Source: Chloroflexota bacterium
GTDB taxonomy: Bacteria > Chloroflexota > Dehalococcoidia > GIF9 > UBA5629
Direction of reading: 5' to 3'
Assembly: GCA_026389635.1 (NCBI GenBank)
Contig: JAPLHM010000107.1
Location: forward strand, 1-10,747
Length of the DNA: 10,747 nt
The notes below the pieces were generated by a model, which was not told the DNA's origin, ran no database searches, and worked only from the letters and a program-made list of their open reading frames with translations. The position numbers and the translations under genes are program-made. Shown here piece after piece: positions 1 through 6,131 of the stretch. Position 1 is the first letter of the stretch; every line of letters begins with the position of its first letter.

Positions 1-2
1 CA

Positions 3-86
3 CAGAGCGCGGCATTTTCCGATCCCGGCTTCCTTAAGAGAATAGAGCAGCGCTTCATGGATAAGGTAAAGGGCAAAAAGGCCTGA
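3..86 (+). CDS. Enoyl-CoA hydratase/isomerase family protein, C-terminal end only
   Basis: Only the last 27 codons and the TGA stop are inside the window; the start lies upstream. The visible residues include SDPGFLKRIEQRF followed by a Lys-rich tail ending KGKKA. This matches, almost residue for residue, the C-terminus of the complete crotonase-family protein encoded just downstream (SDPGFLKRMEQRL, tail KGKKP). The fragment is therefore most likely the end of a tandem paralogue of that gene. The active site is not visible, so nothing can be said about its reaction beyond the family. Forty-four bases separate its stop from the next start, with no clear terminator, so the two genes are probably co-transcribed. 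Confidence 0.8.
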   Translation, partial: QSAAFSDPGFLKRIEQRFMDKVKGKKA

Positions 87-92
87 ATCCGC

Positions 93-98
93 TATAAT
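93..98 (+). promoter_or_regulatory. Possible -10 element ahead of the crotonase gene
   Basis: A perfect TATAAT lies 32 bases before the ATG at 131. The matching -35 position (about 70-75, agggca) agrees with TTGACA at only three of six bases and lies inside the end of the upstream gene. A secondary promoter is possible, but in AT-rich spacer DNA this hexamer may be chance. Confidence 0.25.
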
Positions 99-130
99 CT
101 GTGCATAATAATTAATTGGGAGATAATATT

Positions 131-910
131 ATGCAATTTGAGACTCTTGCCTGCACGGAAAAAGACGGCATCCTGCACGTCAGGCTGAACAGGCCTGAGA
201 AAAGGAACGCCATCAATCCCCAGATGTTCCTGGATATAGATAAGTGCTTCACTGAAGTGGCCACCCAGCCGGGCGTCCAGGTCGTGCTGCTCTCGGGCGA
301 GGGCAAGGGGTTTTCGGCCGGGACCGACCTCACCACCTTCCAGGCCGGCAGCAGCCAGCAGGATGTACGCAGGTTCGTCAGGCTGGCCCAAAGGGCCTAT
401 AACGAGATCGAGTACCTTGAGAAAGTGGTCATCGCGCTTGTCCATAACTTCTGCTTCGGCATCGCCTGCGAGATGGTGCTGGCCTGCGATATGAGGCTGT
501 GCAGTCCCGACGCCACCTTCAATATACCCGAGGTGGCCATGGGACTTGTGCCCGACGACGGCGCCAGCCAGCGCCTGCCGCGCATAGTGGGGGTGGGCAG
601 GGCCAAGGAGCTCATCCTGACGGGCAAGACCATCGGCGCCCAGAAGGCTGAAAGCTGGGGCATGGTAAACGAAGTGGTTAAACTTGAGGAGCTGGAAAAA
701 ACCGGCATCGCCTGGGCCAGGGAGATCATGGGCAACGGACCCATCGGCGTGGGCCTAGCCAAGCGCAATATCGACATGAGCATGAATATGAGCGTGGCCG
801 ACGGGCTGGAATGCGCCGGCATGGCGCAGAGCCTGGGCTTCTCAGACCCCGGCTTCCTCAAGAGGATGGAGCAGCGGCTGATCGAGAAGACCAAAGGCAA
901 GAAGCCCTGA
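131..910 (+). CDS. Enoyl-CoA hydratase/isomerase family protein (crotonase fold)
   Basis: This 259-residue cytoplasmic protein has the usual length of the crotonase family, which adds water to, or isomerises, enoyl-CoA thioesters. The N-terminal NRPEKRNAIN motif (about 20-29) and the oxyanion-hole segment FSAGTD (61-66) are clear. Both acidic residues used by hydratases are present: Glu114 in IACE and Glu134 in NIPE align with rat Glu144 and Glu164, so a hydratase is more likely than a pure isomerase. The usual Gly-Gly-Gly before the first Glu is replaced by FGIACE, which is unusual. I chose ATG 131 because GGGAG (118-122) sits eight bases upstream; an in-frame TTG at 116 would overlap that site. 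The gene follows a paralogue and precedes queH by 22 bases. The substrate cannot be told from sequence; fatty-acid or aromatic degradation are both possible. Confidence 0.93.
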   Translation: MQFETLACTEKDGILHVRLNRPEKRNAINPQMFLDIDKCFTEVATQPGVQVVLLSGEGKGFSAGTDLTTFQAGSSQQDVRRFVRLAQRAYNEIEYLEKVVIALVHNFCFGIACEMVLACDMRLCSPDATFNIPEVAMGLVPDDGASQRLPRIVGVGRAKELILTGKTIGAQKAESWGMVNEVVKLEELEKTGIAWAREIMGNGPIGVGLAKRNIDMSMNMSVADGLECAGMAQSLGFSDPGFLKRMEQRLIEKTKGKKP

Positions 911-932
911 CCAAGCCGTAAACATTAATCCG

Positions 933-1466
933 ATGAAAGTGGTGCTGCATATCTGTTGCGGCGTCTGCGCGGCGGGCGCCGCCGCCGTGCTTTTGGGCGA
1001 GGGGCATGGGGTAACCGGATATTTCTATAATCCCAATATATATCCACGGGAAGAGTATGACCGCCGCCTGGATGCAGCCCGTTTGGTTGCTCAAAAGCTG
1101 GGCTTTGAGATGGCCGAGGGACCCTATGACACCGCCGGCTGGCTACTTGCCACGGCAGGCCAGGAAAATGAGCCGGAAGGCGGCCTGCGCTGCAGGGCCT
1201 GTTACCGGGTGCGGCTGGAAGAGTCATACAACTATATGTTGGATAGTGGCGCCGGTGCCTTCACGTCCACCCTGACCATCAGCCCGCATAAATCGGCGGT
1301 GGAGATCAACCGTATAGGTGAAGAGATCGGTGGAGAAAATTACTTATCCAGAGACTTTAAGAAGAAGGACGGATTCAAGAAGGCTATGCAGACGGCGAAG
1401 AACTGGGGGCTTTACCGGCAAAACTACTGCGGGTGTATCTACAGTATGCAGGAAACGCATAGATGA
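933..1466 (+). CDS. queH: Epoxyqueuosine reductase QueH
   Basis: QueH (formerly DUF208) reduces epoxyqueuosine to queuosine at the tRNA wobble position 34. It is the non-homologous alternative to the cobalamin enzyme QueG and is frequent in anaerobes. The 177-residue protein shows all family hallmarks: HICCGVC at 6-12, FYNPNIYPREEY at 31-42, RCRACYRVRL at 86-95, TSTLTISPHK at 111-120, DFKKKDGF at 141-148 and YRQNYCGCIYS at 161-171. Cys8, Cys9, Cys12, Cys87, Cys90, Cys166 and Cys168 supply the ligands known in the family for a [4Fe-4S] cluster and a nearby iron. ATG 933 fits the short N-terminus normal for QueH, although there is no good Shine-Dalgarno; translation may be coupled to the hydratase 22 bases upstream. 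Its stop overlaps the next start (ATGA). No other queuosine gene is in the window. Confidence 0.95.
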   Translation: MKVVLHICCGVCAAGAAAVLLGEGHGVTGYFYNPNIYPREEYDRRLDAARLVAQKLGFEMAEGPYDTAGWLLATAGQENEPEGGLRCRACYRVRLEESYNYMLDSGAGAFTSTLTISPHKSAVEINRIGEEIGGENYLSRDFKKKDGFKKAMQTAKNWGLYRQNYCGCIYSMQETHR

Positions 1467-2299
1467 GCAGGCTGGTCGGGCTGATCGTTTTATTGGCTGT
1501 CCTGGCATTTGCCCTTAGTATACCGGCCTGCCAGGGCAATACCCGCCAGTTGCCCTACAACGGCACATACGGGTTCAGGGTCGTCCTGGAGAACAATCCG
1601 GCCGCCGTGGATCCGACATGGGACCAGGTGGTGGCCTTCCTCAAAGCAGACGGGACAGACGAGATGGAATACGTCGCCGCTGATTTCATGTGCGGATCTT
1701 TTGCCCAGGAGGTACATAACAATGCCGAGAAGGCGGGTATCCGTGCCGCCTGGGTAGGCGTCGACCTGGCGGGGAAGCAGGTCGGCCATGCCGTCAACGC
1801 ATTTAATACCACCGACCGCGGCCTGGTTTACACCGATTCGACCGGTCAAACCGCCCAGGCGTACGACATGGCACTGCTCATTCCTGAAACTGAGAATGGC
1901 GGCGGCGGTGACTCCGCCCCCGGCGGAGACCGTGTGGCTTACGTTGACCGTGGCAAGGAACTGGGGTTCATCAGTTTAAGCGTCAATCCCTCGCCTGACT
2001 ACGCCTATTATGAGAATTACCGCGTGCAGAGCCGTGACTACGAGGCAAAGTTGACTGACTACAACGATAAAGTGACGGCCTACAATGCCGACGTTCAGGA
2101 CTTTAACCGGTGGGTGGGTGGGACTTCATTCACAGTGGGCAGCAGCGGGGCCCGGCGTGCCGGAGAGTGGAAAAGGCAGCTCCAGATGTCGCTTTACATG
2201 CTTAAATCGGAAGAGGCCGGCCTTGACCGCGGGAAAGCGGGCCTGGGTCCCATCTGGAAACCTATGGGCGCCGTTTCCGGTATCAACGTATCCTGGTGA
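1463..2299 (+). CDS. Transglutaminase-like secreted protein, probable lipoprotein
   Basis: This 278-residue protein is not a named family to me. Residues 4-22 form a hydrophobic signal segment ending IPA-Cys23, a plausible though not ideal lipobox, so it is probably exported and lipid-anchored. Residues about 68-128 look like a papain/transglutaminase-type core: Cys77 (FMCGSFAQEVH), His109 (VGHAVNAF) and Asp125 (VYTDSTG) occur in the order and spacing expected for a Cys-His-Asp triad. A Gly-rich linker (145-149) leads to a Tyr/Asp-rich, probably helical or coiled-coil stretch (about 180-217) with repeated Asp-Tyr-x-x-Lys/Asn spacing. The start overlaps the queH stop by four bases, with AGGA nine bases upstream. 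Peptidase, transglutaminase or inactive binding roles are all possible; the triad is an inference from pattern, not from alignment. Confidence 0.75.
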   Translation: MSRLVGLIVLLAVLAFALSIPACQGNTRQLPYNGTYGFRVVLENNPAAVDPTWDQVVAFLKADGTDEMEYVAADFMCGSFAQEVHNNAEKAGIRAAWVGVDLAGKQVGHAVNAFNTTDRGLVYTDSTGQTAQAYDMALLIPETENGGGGDSAPGGDRVAYVDRGKELGFISLSVNPSPDYAYYENYRVQSRDYEAKLTDYNDKVTAYNADVQDFNRWVGGTSFTVGSSGARRAGEWKRQLQMSLYMLKSEEAGLDRGKAGLGPIWKPMGAVSGINVSW

Positions 2300-2310
2300 T
2301 AGTCCGCGGC

Positions 2311-2517
2311 TCAGCCACCCTTCTTGCGGCAGACCGAGATGAACTTTTCAATAGACCTGTCGTATGAGCGCTCGGCCTCCGGCGGGAAGTAACAGGCCGG
2401 CAGTTCACCCGACTGCCTGTGGTACTGCAGGCACTCGCAACACATCCCCTTCCTCGGGCACGGCTCATAAGTGCAGTTGCAAAGGACCTTGTTGTCATCT
2501 AATTTGCATTGGCGCAT
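2311..2517 (-). CDS. Small Cys-rich protein, DUF6485 type
   Basis: This 68-residue protein carries nine cysteines (4, 13, 15, 20, 26, 27, 29, 42, 63). The core CNCTYEPCPRKGMCCECLQY (13-32) followed by a His and GELPACYFP (38-45) resembles the DUF6485 family, whose function is unknown. The clustered cysteines suggest metal or Fe-S binding; there is no signal peptide or membrane segment, so it should be cytoplasmic. It is the last gene of a leftward operon, 30 bases after the dCMP deaminase stop, with TAGGG about eight bases before the ATG. It ends only 11 bases from the convergent lipoprotein gene, and I see no terminator hairpin between them. Confidence 0.85.
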   Translation of the reverse strand: MRQCKLDDNKVLCNCTYEPCPRKGMCCECLQYHRQSGELPACYFPPEAERSYDRSIEKFISVCRKKGG

Positions 2518-2547
2518 TTGATAGACCCTACCTTTATTATGCTTATC

Positions 2548-3030
2548 TCAGTCAAGGGGCGTGATTTGAAAAGGCGGCCTGGGCCTGAGGTCGAAACCTA
2601 TGCCCGTCTCTTTAAACAGGTCCACGAAGGCGTCATCAGCGTACTTGCCATAGGTCACGAAGCGCTTGACGCGTGCGTTGGACAGCATCTTGGCGCAGAG
2701 TATGCAGGGGGAGTGGGTGCAATATATTATTGCGCCTTCAAGGCTAACACCGTGCAATGATGCCTGGATAATGGCGTTCTGCTCGGCGTGGATGCCCCGG
2801 CATATCTCGTGCCTGGTGCCCGAGGGGATTTTCAATTCATCCCGCAGGCATCCCAGTTCGAGGCAATCCCTGACGCCCGCCGCTGCGCCGTTGTAGCCGG
2901 TAGACAGTATATGCTTGTCCCTGACCGCCACCGCGCCGACGTGGTGGCGGCGGCAGGTAGCCCGCTCGGCCACCACCGAGGCGATCTTGAGGAAATATTC
3001 GTCCAGCGTCGGCCTTACGATCTCACTCAT
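2548..3030 (-). CDS. dCMP deaminase family protein (ComEB-like)
   Basis: This 160-residue cytoplasmic zinc enzyme belongs to the cytidine/deoxycytidylate deaminase superfamily and probably converts dCMP to dUMP, feeding dTMP synthesis. The zinc and catalytic signatures are intact: His81-Ala-Glu83 (GIHAEQNAI, with Glu83 as proton shuttle) and Pro108-Cys109-Ile-Leu-Cys112. The upstream HHVGAVAVRD (29-38) and STGYNGAAAG (43-52) segments match the nucleotide-binding part of dCMP deaminases, and the extra Cys/His residues at 56-61 and 74-77 fit the second metal site found in many of them. Its ATG overlaps the stop of the P-loop kinase-like gene (ATGA, 3027-3030), implying coupled translation and a linked role in nucleotide metabolism. 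ComEB names the Bacillus homologue; competence is not implied. Confidence 0.93.
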   Translation of the reverse strand: MSEIVRPTLDEYFLKIASVVAERATCRRHHVGAVAVRDKHILSTGYNGAAAGVRDCLELGCLRDELKIPSGTRHEICRGIHAEQNAIIQASLHGVSLEGAIIYCTHSPCILCAKMLSNARVKRFVTYGKYADDAFVDLFKETGIGFDLRPRPPFQITPLD

Positions 3031-3569
3031 CCTATTGCCCTCACAATATTATCAGCCTGTCCGGTAAGCAAGTCCAGCGTGGAGTCGTTGCTTATGCTGT
3101 AATCGGCCATGGCTATGGGCCCGCCCTTGTTGACCTTCTCTATCTCGGCGTAGTCCCGCTCCCTGGCCTGCCCGGCGCTGAGAGGCCTTACCGTCCTGTT
3201 ACTCAGCCTGGCGTAACGTGCTTCGGGCGGGGACCAAACCGCCACTACATGCAGCCTGCCGGCCAGCCTGTCCTTAAGGTACTTGTACTCCTCCCAGGAG
3301 TAAAGTCCGTCTATCACCACGTTGGACTTCTGCAGGGCGGCCTCAATGCGAGGCAGGTTCAGGATGGCATAGGCTGCCATGCCGTGCTCTTTCCTGAGGC
3401 CCTCCCTGACCAGCCTCTCATTTCCTTCATCCAGCTTGAGGCCACGCCTCTTCACCTCATCATCCGTGATGTCACCGAACCTGACCCTTGCATAGCCGTG
3501 CTTTTGAAAGACACGGGCCACTTCTGATTTACCCGAGCCTGGCATGCCGACCAGCGCTGCTACTTTCAT
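3027..3569 (-). CDS. P-loop nucleotide kinase-like protein (UPF0200/dephospho-CoA kinase-like)
   Basis: The 180-residue protein starts with a beta strand and a Walker A motif, GMPGSGKS (8-15), as in small nucleoside or nucleotide kinases. Asp87-Gly88 (VVIDGLYSWEEY) sits where these enzymes keep a substrate or Mg-binding acid. RPLSAGQARERDYAEIE (128-144) looks like the lid, and ADYSISNDST (155-164) is the ending shared by dephospho-CoA kinases and the archaeal UPF0200 family. The motifs fit UPF0200 better than CoaE, whose CoA-specific motifs I do not see. It is the first gene of the leftward operon with dCMP deaminase, so a deoxynucleotide substrate is a reasonable guess. The start is ATG 3569; GAGTGG lies about nine bases upstream and a good promoter about 40 bases upstream. 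Confidence 0.82.
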   Translation of the reverse strand: MKVAALVGMPGSGKSEVARVFQKHGYARVRFGDITDDEVKRRGLKLDEGNERLVREGLRKEHGMAAYAILNLPRIEAALQKSNVVIDGLYSWEEYKYLKDRLAGRLHVVAVWSPPEARYARLSNRTVRPLSAGQARERDYAEIEKVNKGGPIAMADYSISNDSTLDLLTGQADNIVRAIG

Positions 3570-3764
3570 TTATATTCCACTCTTAACCAAATCCTGCCGC
3601 AGGCGCATAATTATAGAGAAAAGACGCTCCCTCTGGCAAAGGCAGGCAGCGCAAGGCCTTTTTTACGACAATCGCCTGTATGAATTTTTAAGATATTTAC
3701 AGCTTTTTTACGATCACACCGAAGAAATTTTGCCTTTTATAGCTATTTTAAGGCTGCCACCCAC
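3570..3764. other. AT-rich divergent intergenic region with T-tracts
   Basis: No gene is visible here. Apart from the minus-strand promoter at 3610-3639, the stretch is marked by runs of T on the plus strand (near 3659-3664, 3685-3689, 3704-3709, 3728-3738 and 3747-3749). An 11-base direct repeat, cttttttacga, occurs at 3658-3668 and 3703-3713. T-tracts just upstream of a strong promoter can bend DNA or act as an UP-type element. Confidence 0.5.
3610..3639 (-). promoter_or_regulatory. Sigma70-type promoter for the kinase-like/dCMP deaminase operon
   Basis: On the minus strand, TTGCCA (3639-3634, five of six against TTGACA) and a perfect TATAAT (3615-3610) are separated by 18 bases. Transcription would start near 3603 and leave a leader of about 34 bases before ATG 3569. 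The small palindrome CCTGCCGCAGG lies within that leader. Confidence 0.6.
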
Positions 3765-3793
3765 TTGACAAGCTTCAAACAATCCTCTATGCT
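3765..3793 (+). promoter_or_regulatory. Sigma70-type promoter for the DUF5679 gene
   Basis: A perfect TTGACA (3765-3770) is followed after exactly 17 bases by TATGCT (3788-3793), four of six against TATAAT. Transcription would begin near 3800, about 20 bases before the ATG, leaving room for just the ribosome-binding site. T-tracts directly upstream may strengthen it. Confidence 0.7.
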
Positions 3794-3820
3794 AAATTCA
3801 AATACATAGGAGGTACATTG

Positions 3821-3961
3821 ATGGAAGCTTATTGCATGAAGTGCAGGGCCAAGAGGGAAATGAAAAACGCCAAGGCCATTAAGATGAAGAATGGCAAACC
3901 GGCAACCCAGGGTGTCTGCGCCAAATGCGGCACAAAGATGTTCCGCATCGGCAAAGCCTAA
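3821..3961 (+). CDS. DUF5679-type small zinc-ribbon protein
   Basis: This 46-residue protein begins MEAYCMKCRAK and ends CAKCGTKMFRIGKA. The paired CxxC motifs, Cys5/Cys8 and Cys33/Cys36, form a zinc ribbon, with a Lys-rich loop between them that would be strongly basic. I recognise the pattern as the DUF5679 family of small proteins; its function is unknown, and nucleic-acid or ribosome association would fit the charge. The start is secure: AGGAGGT (3808-3814) lies six bases before ATG 3821. Its own near-consensus promoter upstream and a hairpin terminator 24 bases after the stop make it a single-gene transcript, probably well expressed. Neighbours on both sides read the other way. Confidence 0.9.
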   Translation: MEAYCMKCRAKREMKNAKAIKMKNGKPATQGVCAKCGTKMFRIGKA

Positions 3962-3985
3962 CAATCACATAAGCTGACATTCGCG

Positions 3986-4030
3986 AACCGTAGGCAGCTC
4001 TGTTTGCTGCCTATGGTTCATTTATTTTTT
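3986..4030 (+). terminator. Rho-independent terminator after the DUF5679 gene
   Basis: The arms aaccgtaggcagc (3986-3998) and gctgcctatggtt (4006-4018) pair over 13 positions with one G-U, around a seven-base loop, and are followed by tttatttttt (4021-4030). The right arm touches the stop codon of the leftward transporter gene (4018-4020). The transporter transcript would carry the same hairpin just after its stop but without a T-run, so it is mainly a plus-strand terminator. Confidence 0.85.
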
Positions 4031-5337
4031 GAGACATTATCCGGCATCATTCCCTTCTTTACGTAGGCCCGGTGCACCATGCCTTTGACCGATGAGAACT
4101 TGCGGGCGAATACCAGGGTTCCGGCAAGGATACAGCAGCCACCTATGAGAAGTGTATTTGGCGCGCCGATAATATTGGCCAGCCCACCGAAGAGCAGGCA
4201 GCCGAAGGGGGCCAGTCCCATGAACGACATGACAAAGAAGCTCATGACGCGTCCGCGCTTGTCGTCATCGGCAATTGTCTGAAGAATGGTATTGCTGGCT
4301 GCCAGTTGCACCACCATGCCGAAGCCGGTTACCGCCATGAAAAGCATGGAGAGCGCCATTATGCGTGACAGTGAAAAACATATCAGGCCGACGCCGAAGC
4401 TGCAGGCCGACACTGTGATTATTTTATCCAGCCCGAATACATTCTTGCGCGAGGCTAAGTAGATGGCCCCGGCCAGTGCGCCCACCCCTGCGGCCGCCAT
4501 TAAAAAACCCAGCGTGTTGGCCCCACCCTGCAGTACTTCCTTAGCAAAGACAGGCATAAGCACGGGGTAGGGCATGGCCACCAGGCTGGCGAAGGTCAGC
4601 AGCAGGATGATGTATTTTACAGGCGGGAAGCCAAAAGCGTAATCTGCGCCATCTTTCATACCGCGGAAGAAATCTTCCTGTTTTCCCCTGGGCGGGGGCG
4701 GGGTTATCTTCATGGCCAGCAGGCAGGCGATGACCGCGATAAAGCTGATACCGTTTATGAGGAAGCAGAGCCCCTCGCCCACTGTAGCCACCAGCACCCC
4801 GGCTACAGAGGGACCGATCAGCCTGGCGCCGTTGAACAGGGAAGAGTTGAGGGCGATGGCATTGCCGAGGTCCTCACGGTTGGTAACCATGTCCAGTACG
4901 AATGACTGGCGGGTGGGCATGTCGAAGGCATTGATGAGTCCCAGCGCTATGCTCAGCAGGATCAGGTTCCAGACCGCTGCCGTGCCGGTCAGCACGACCG
5001 CCGCCAGGGCGAAAGCCTGCAGCATGGCCAGCGCCTGGGTAATCACCAGGATGCGGTGCCGGTTCAGCCGGTCTACCAGCACGCCGGCAAATGGTGTCAG
5101 CAGGAAGGTGCTGATCAGGCCGGAAAATGCCACCACTCCCAGCAGGAAGGCGGAATTGGTCAGGCTGTACACAAGCCAGCTTATGGCTACCTGCTGCATC
5201 CAGGTGCCGATCAGCGATATGCCCTGCCCTATGAAAAAAAGGCGGTAGTTGCGGTAACGCAGGGCACGGAAGATACGCGCCATCCCGGTGGGATCGTTGG
5301 ATACGGTTTCAGGAGAAGGCTGGTTTGTCGCAGGCAC
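4018..5337 (-). CDS. MFS transporter, MFS_3 (EntS-like) type
   Basis: This protein of up to 439 residues is a major facilitator family membrane transporter, probably a proton-driven exporter. It is hydrophobic throughout, in a pattern consistent with about 12 membrane helices. The loop GVLVDRLNRHRIL (85-97) is the MFS motif A between helices 2 and 3. DMPTRQSFVLDMV (139-151) and NAIALNSSLFNGARLIGPSVAG (159-180) are typical of the MFS_3 group, which includes the enterobactin exporter EntS and many uncharacterised proteins. A cytoplasmic Pro-rich loop (213-216) separates the halves. The GTG at 5337 has no Shine-Dalgarno; an ATG at 5283 (residue 19, just before ARIFRALRYRNYR) is an equally good start. 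It is transcribed divergently from the nitroreductase, so the two may share a regulator. The substrate is unknown. Confidence 0.9.
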   Translation of the reverse strand: MPATNQPSPETVSNDPTGMARIFRALRYRNYRLFFIGQGISLIGTWMQQVAISWLVYSLTNSAFLLGVVAFSGLISTFLLTPFAGVLVDRLNRHRILVITQALAMLQAFALAAVVLTGTAAVWNLILLSIALGLINAFDMPTRQSFVLDMVTNREDLGNAIALNSSLFNGARLIGPSVAGVLVATVGEGLCFLINGISFIAVIACLLAMKITPPPPRGKQEDFFRGMKDGADYAFGFPPVKYIILLLTFASLVAMPYPVLMPVFAKEVLQGGANTLGFLMAAAGVGALAGAIYLASRKNVFGLDKIITVSACSFGVGLICFSLSRIMALSMLFMAVTGFGMVVQLAASNTILQTIADDDKRGRVMSFFVMSFMGLAPFGCLLFGGLANIIGAPNTLLIGGCCILAGTLVFARKFSSVKGMVHRAYVKKGMMPDNVSKNK

Positions 5338-5346
5338 AATACAGTT

Positions 5347-5355
5347 ATTGTAACA
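5347..5355 (-). promoter_or_regulatory. Possible extended -10 promoter for the MFS gene
   Basis: On the minus strand this reads TGTTACAAT, an extended -10 (TG, one base, then TACAAT, five of six against consensus). Transcription would start near 5340, only a few bases before GTG 5337. The mRNA would thus be nearly leaderless for that start, or carry a leader of about 57 bases for ATG 5283. No -35 is evident. Confidence 0.35.
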
Positions 5356-5366
5356 CCAACCTGGTT

Positions 5367-5408
5367 AGCGATATCATATATTATCAGGTTTCAGCGATAA
5401 TTATCAGG
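5367..5408. repeat. Direct repeats and palindrome in the MFS/nitroreductase spacer (operator candidate)
   Basis: The string attatcagg occurs at 5380-5388 and 5400-5408, exactly 20 bases apart, and agcgata precedes each copy (5367-5373 and 5393-5399). The second copy includes the perfect 10-base palindrome gataattatc (5396-5405), which abuts the nitroreductase Shine-Dalgarno. Repeats two helical turns apart between divergent genes suggest a binding site for a dimeric repressor. No regulator gene is in the window. Confidence 0.5.
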
Positions 5409-5419
5409 AGGTTGCAGTC

Positions 5420-6097
5420 ATGGATGTTCTGGATGCCATCAACAAGAGACACTCGGTGCGGGCATTTAAACCCGACCCCGTCCCGCAGGATATCCTGAAG
5501 AAAATAGTGGAGGGCGCCCTGCGCTCACCGTCCGCTTCCAACAGCCAGCCATGGGAGTTCGCCGTGGTGAGCGGCGCGAAGCTGGAGGAGATGAAGCAGG
5601 CCTACATAGACAATTCCACGAAGATGCCGAACCTGGATGTGCCCATACCGTTCCAATACCCGGAGCCATGGATATCGCGGCGCGCTGCCGTTATGGCCGG
5701 CGTCCTGGAAAAGCTGGGGTTTGCACGTGAAGACAAGCAAAAAAGAATGGAATGGGGCCAGTTCGGCTTCAAACTCTGGGGCGCGCCAAGCTGTATCTAT
5801 TTAATGATAGATAGCGCCTTCCACCATGCCGATAACGGCACCAATATGTGGAACCTCTTCGACTGCGGACTGATAACGCAGAACATCCTGTTGCTGGCGA
5901 CCGTGCATGGACTGGGCAGCATACCGGCCATCATACCCGTGCTCTACCCGGATATCCAGCGCAGGGTGCTGGGCTTGCCCGCTTCCAAGCTGATGGTGCT
6001 GGGCATCCCCATCGGCTACACGGATGACAGCAACCCGGCCAACCAGTTCCGCAGCAGCAGGGAACCGCTGGAAAAGGTGGCCAACTTTTATAGATAA
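5420..6097 (+). CDS. Nitroreductase family protein
   Basis: This 225-residue cytoplasmic protein has the normal length of the FMN-dependent nitroreductase family, dimers that reduce nitro groups, quinones or flavins with NAD(P)H. The N-terminal KRHSVRAFKPDPV (9-21) is the phosphate-binding RxSxRxF motif, RSPSASNSQPWEF (35-47) lines the FMN site, and FDCGLITQNILLLATVHGLGS (147-167) is the central helix of the fold. The C-terminal RSSREPLEKV (211-220) is the familiar R-x-x-R-x-PLEEV ending. Residues about 68-115 form a longer insertion with several Pro and Trp residues that may shape the substrate pocket. AGGAGG (5406-5411) lies eight bases before ATG 5420. The next gene starts only 34 bases after its stop, so it is probably co-transcribed with the acylase. 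The true substrate is unknown. Confidence 0.93.
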   Translation: MDVLDAINKRHSVRAFKPDPVPQDILKKIVEGALRSPSASNSQPWEFAVVSGAKLEEMKQAYIDNSTKMPNLDVPIPFQYPEPWISRRAAVMAGVLEKLGFAREDKQKRMEWGQFGFKLWGAPSCIYLMIDSAFHHADNGTNMWNLFDCGLITQNILLLATVHGLGSIPAIIPVLYPDIQRRVLGLPASKLMVLGIPIGYTDDSNPANQFRSSREPLEKVANFYR

Positions 6098-6131
6098 GCG
6101 CTCACACAAAATAATTAGAAAGGAGACCGCT

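Noticed and set aside
397..900. Open frame of 167 codons on the minus strand opposite the crotonase gene.
   Set aside because: The crotonase motifs on the plus strand explain this DNA; the antisense product is Ser/Met/Pro-rich without domains.
2300..2310. Looked for a bidirectional terminator between the convergent lipoprotein and DUF6485-type genes.
   Set aside because: Only 11 bases separate the stops and I found no stable hairpin with a T-run there or in the flanking coding ends.
3642..3664. Possible terminator: aaggc and gcctt arms followed by a T-run in the divergent spacer.
   Set aside because: The stem is only five pairs with a 12-base loop, and no plus-strand gene lies upstream that would need it.
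4712..5248. Open frame of 178 codons on the plus strand opposite the MFS gene.
   Set aside because: It lies inside the conserved transporter, its product is Ser/Arg-rich low-complexity sequence, and it has no plausible family.
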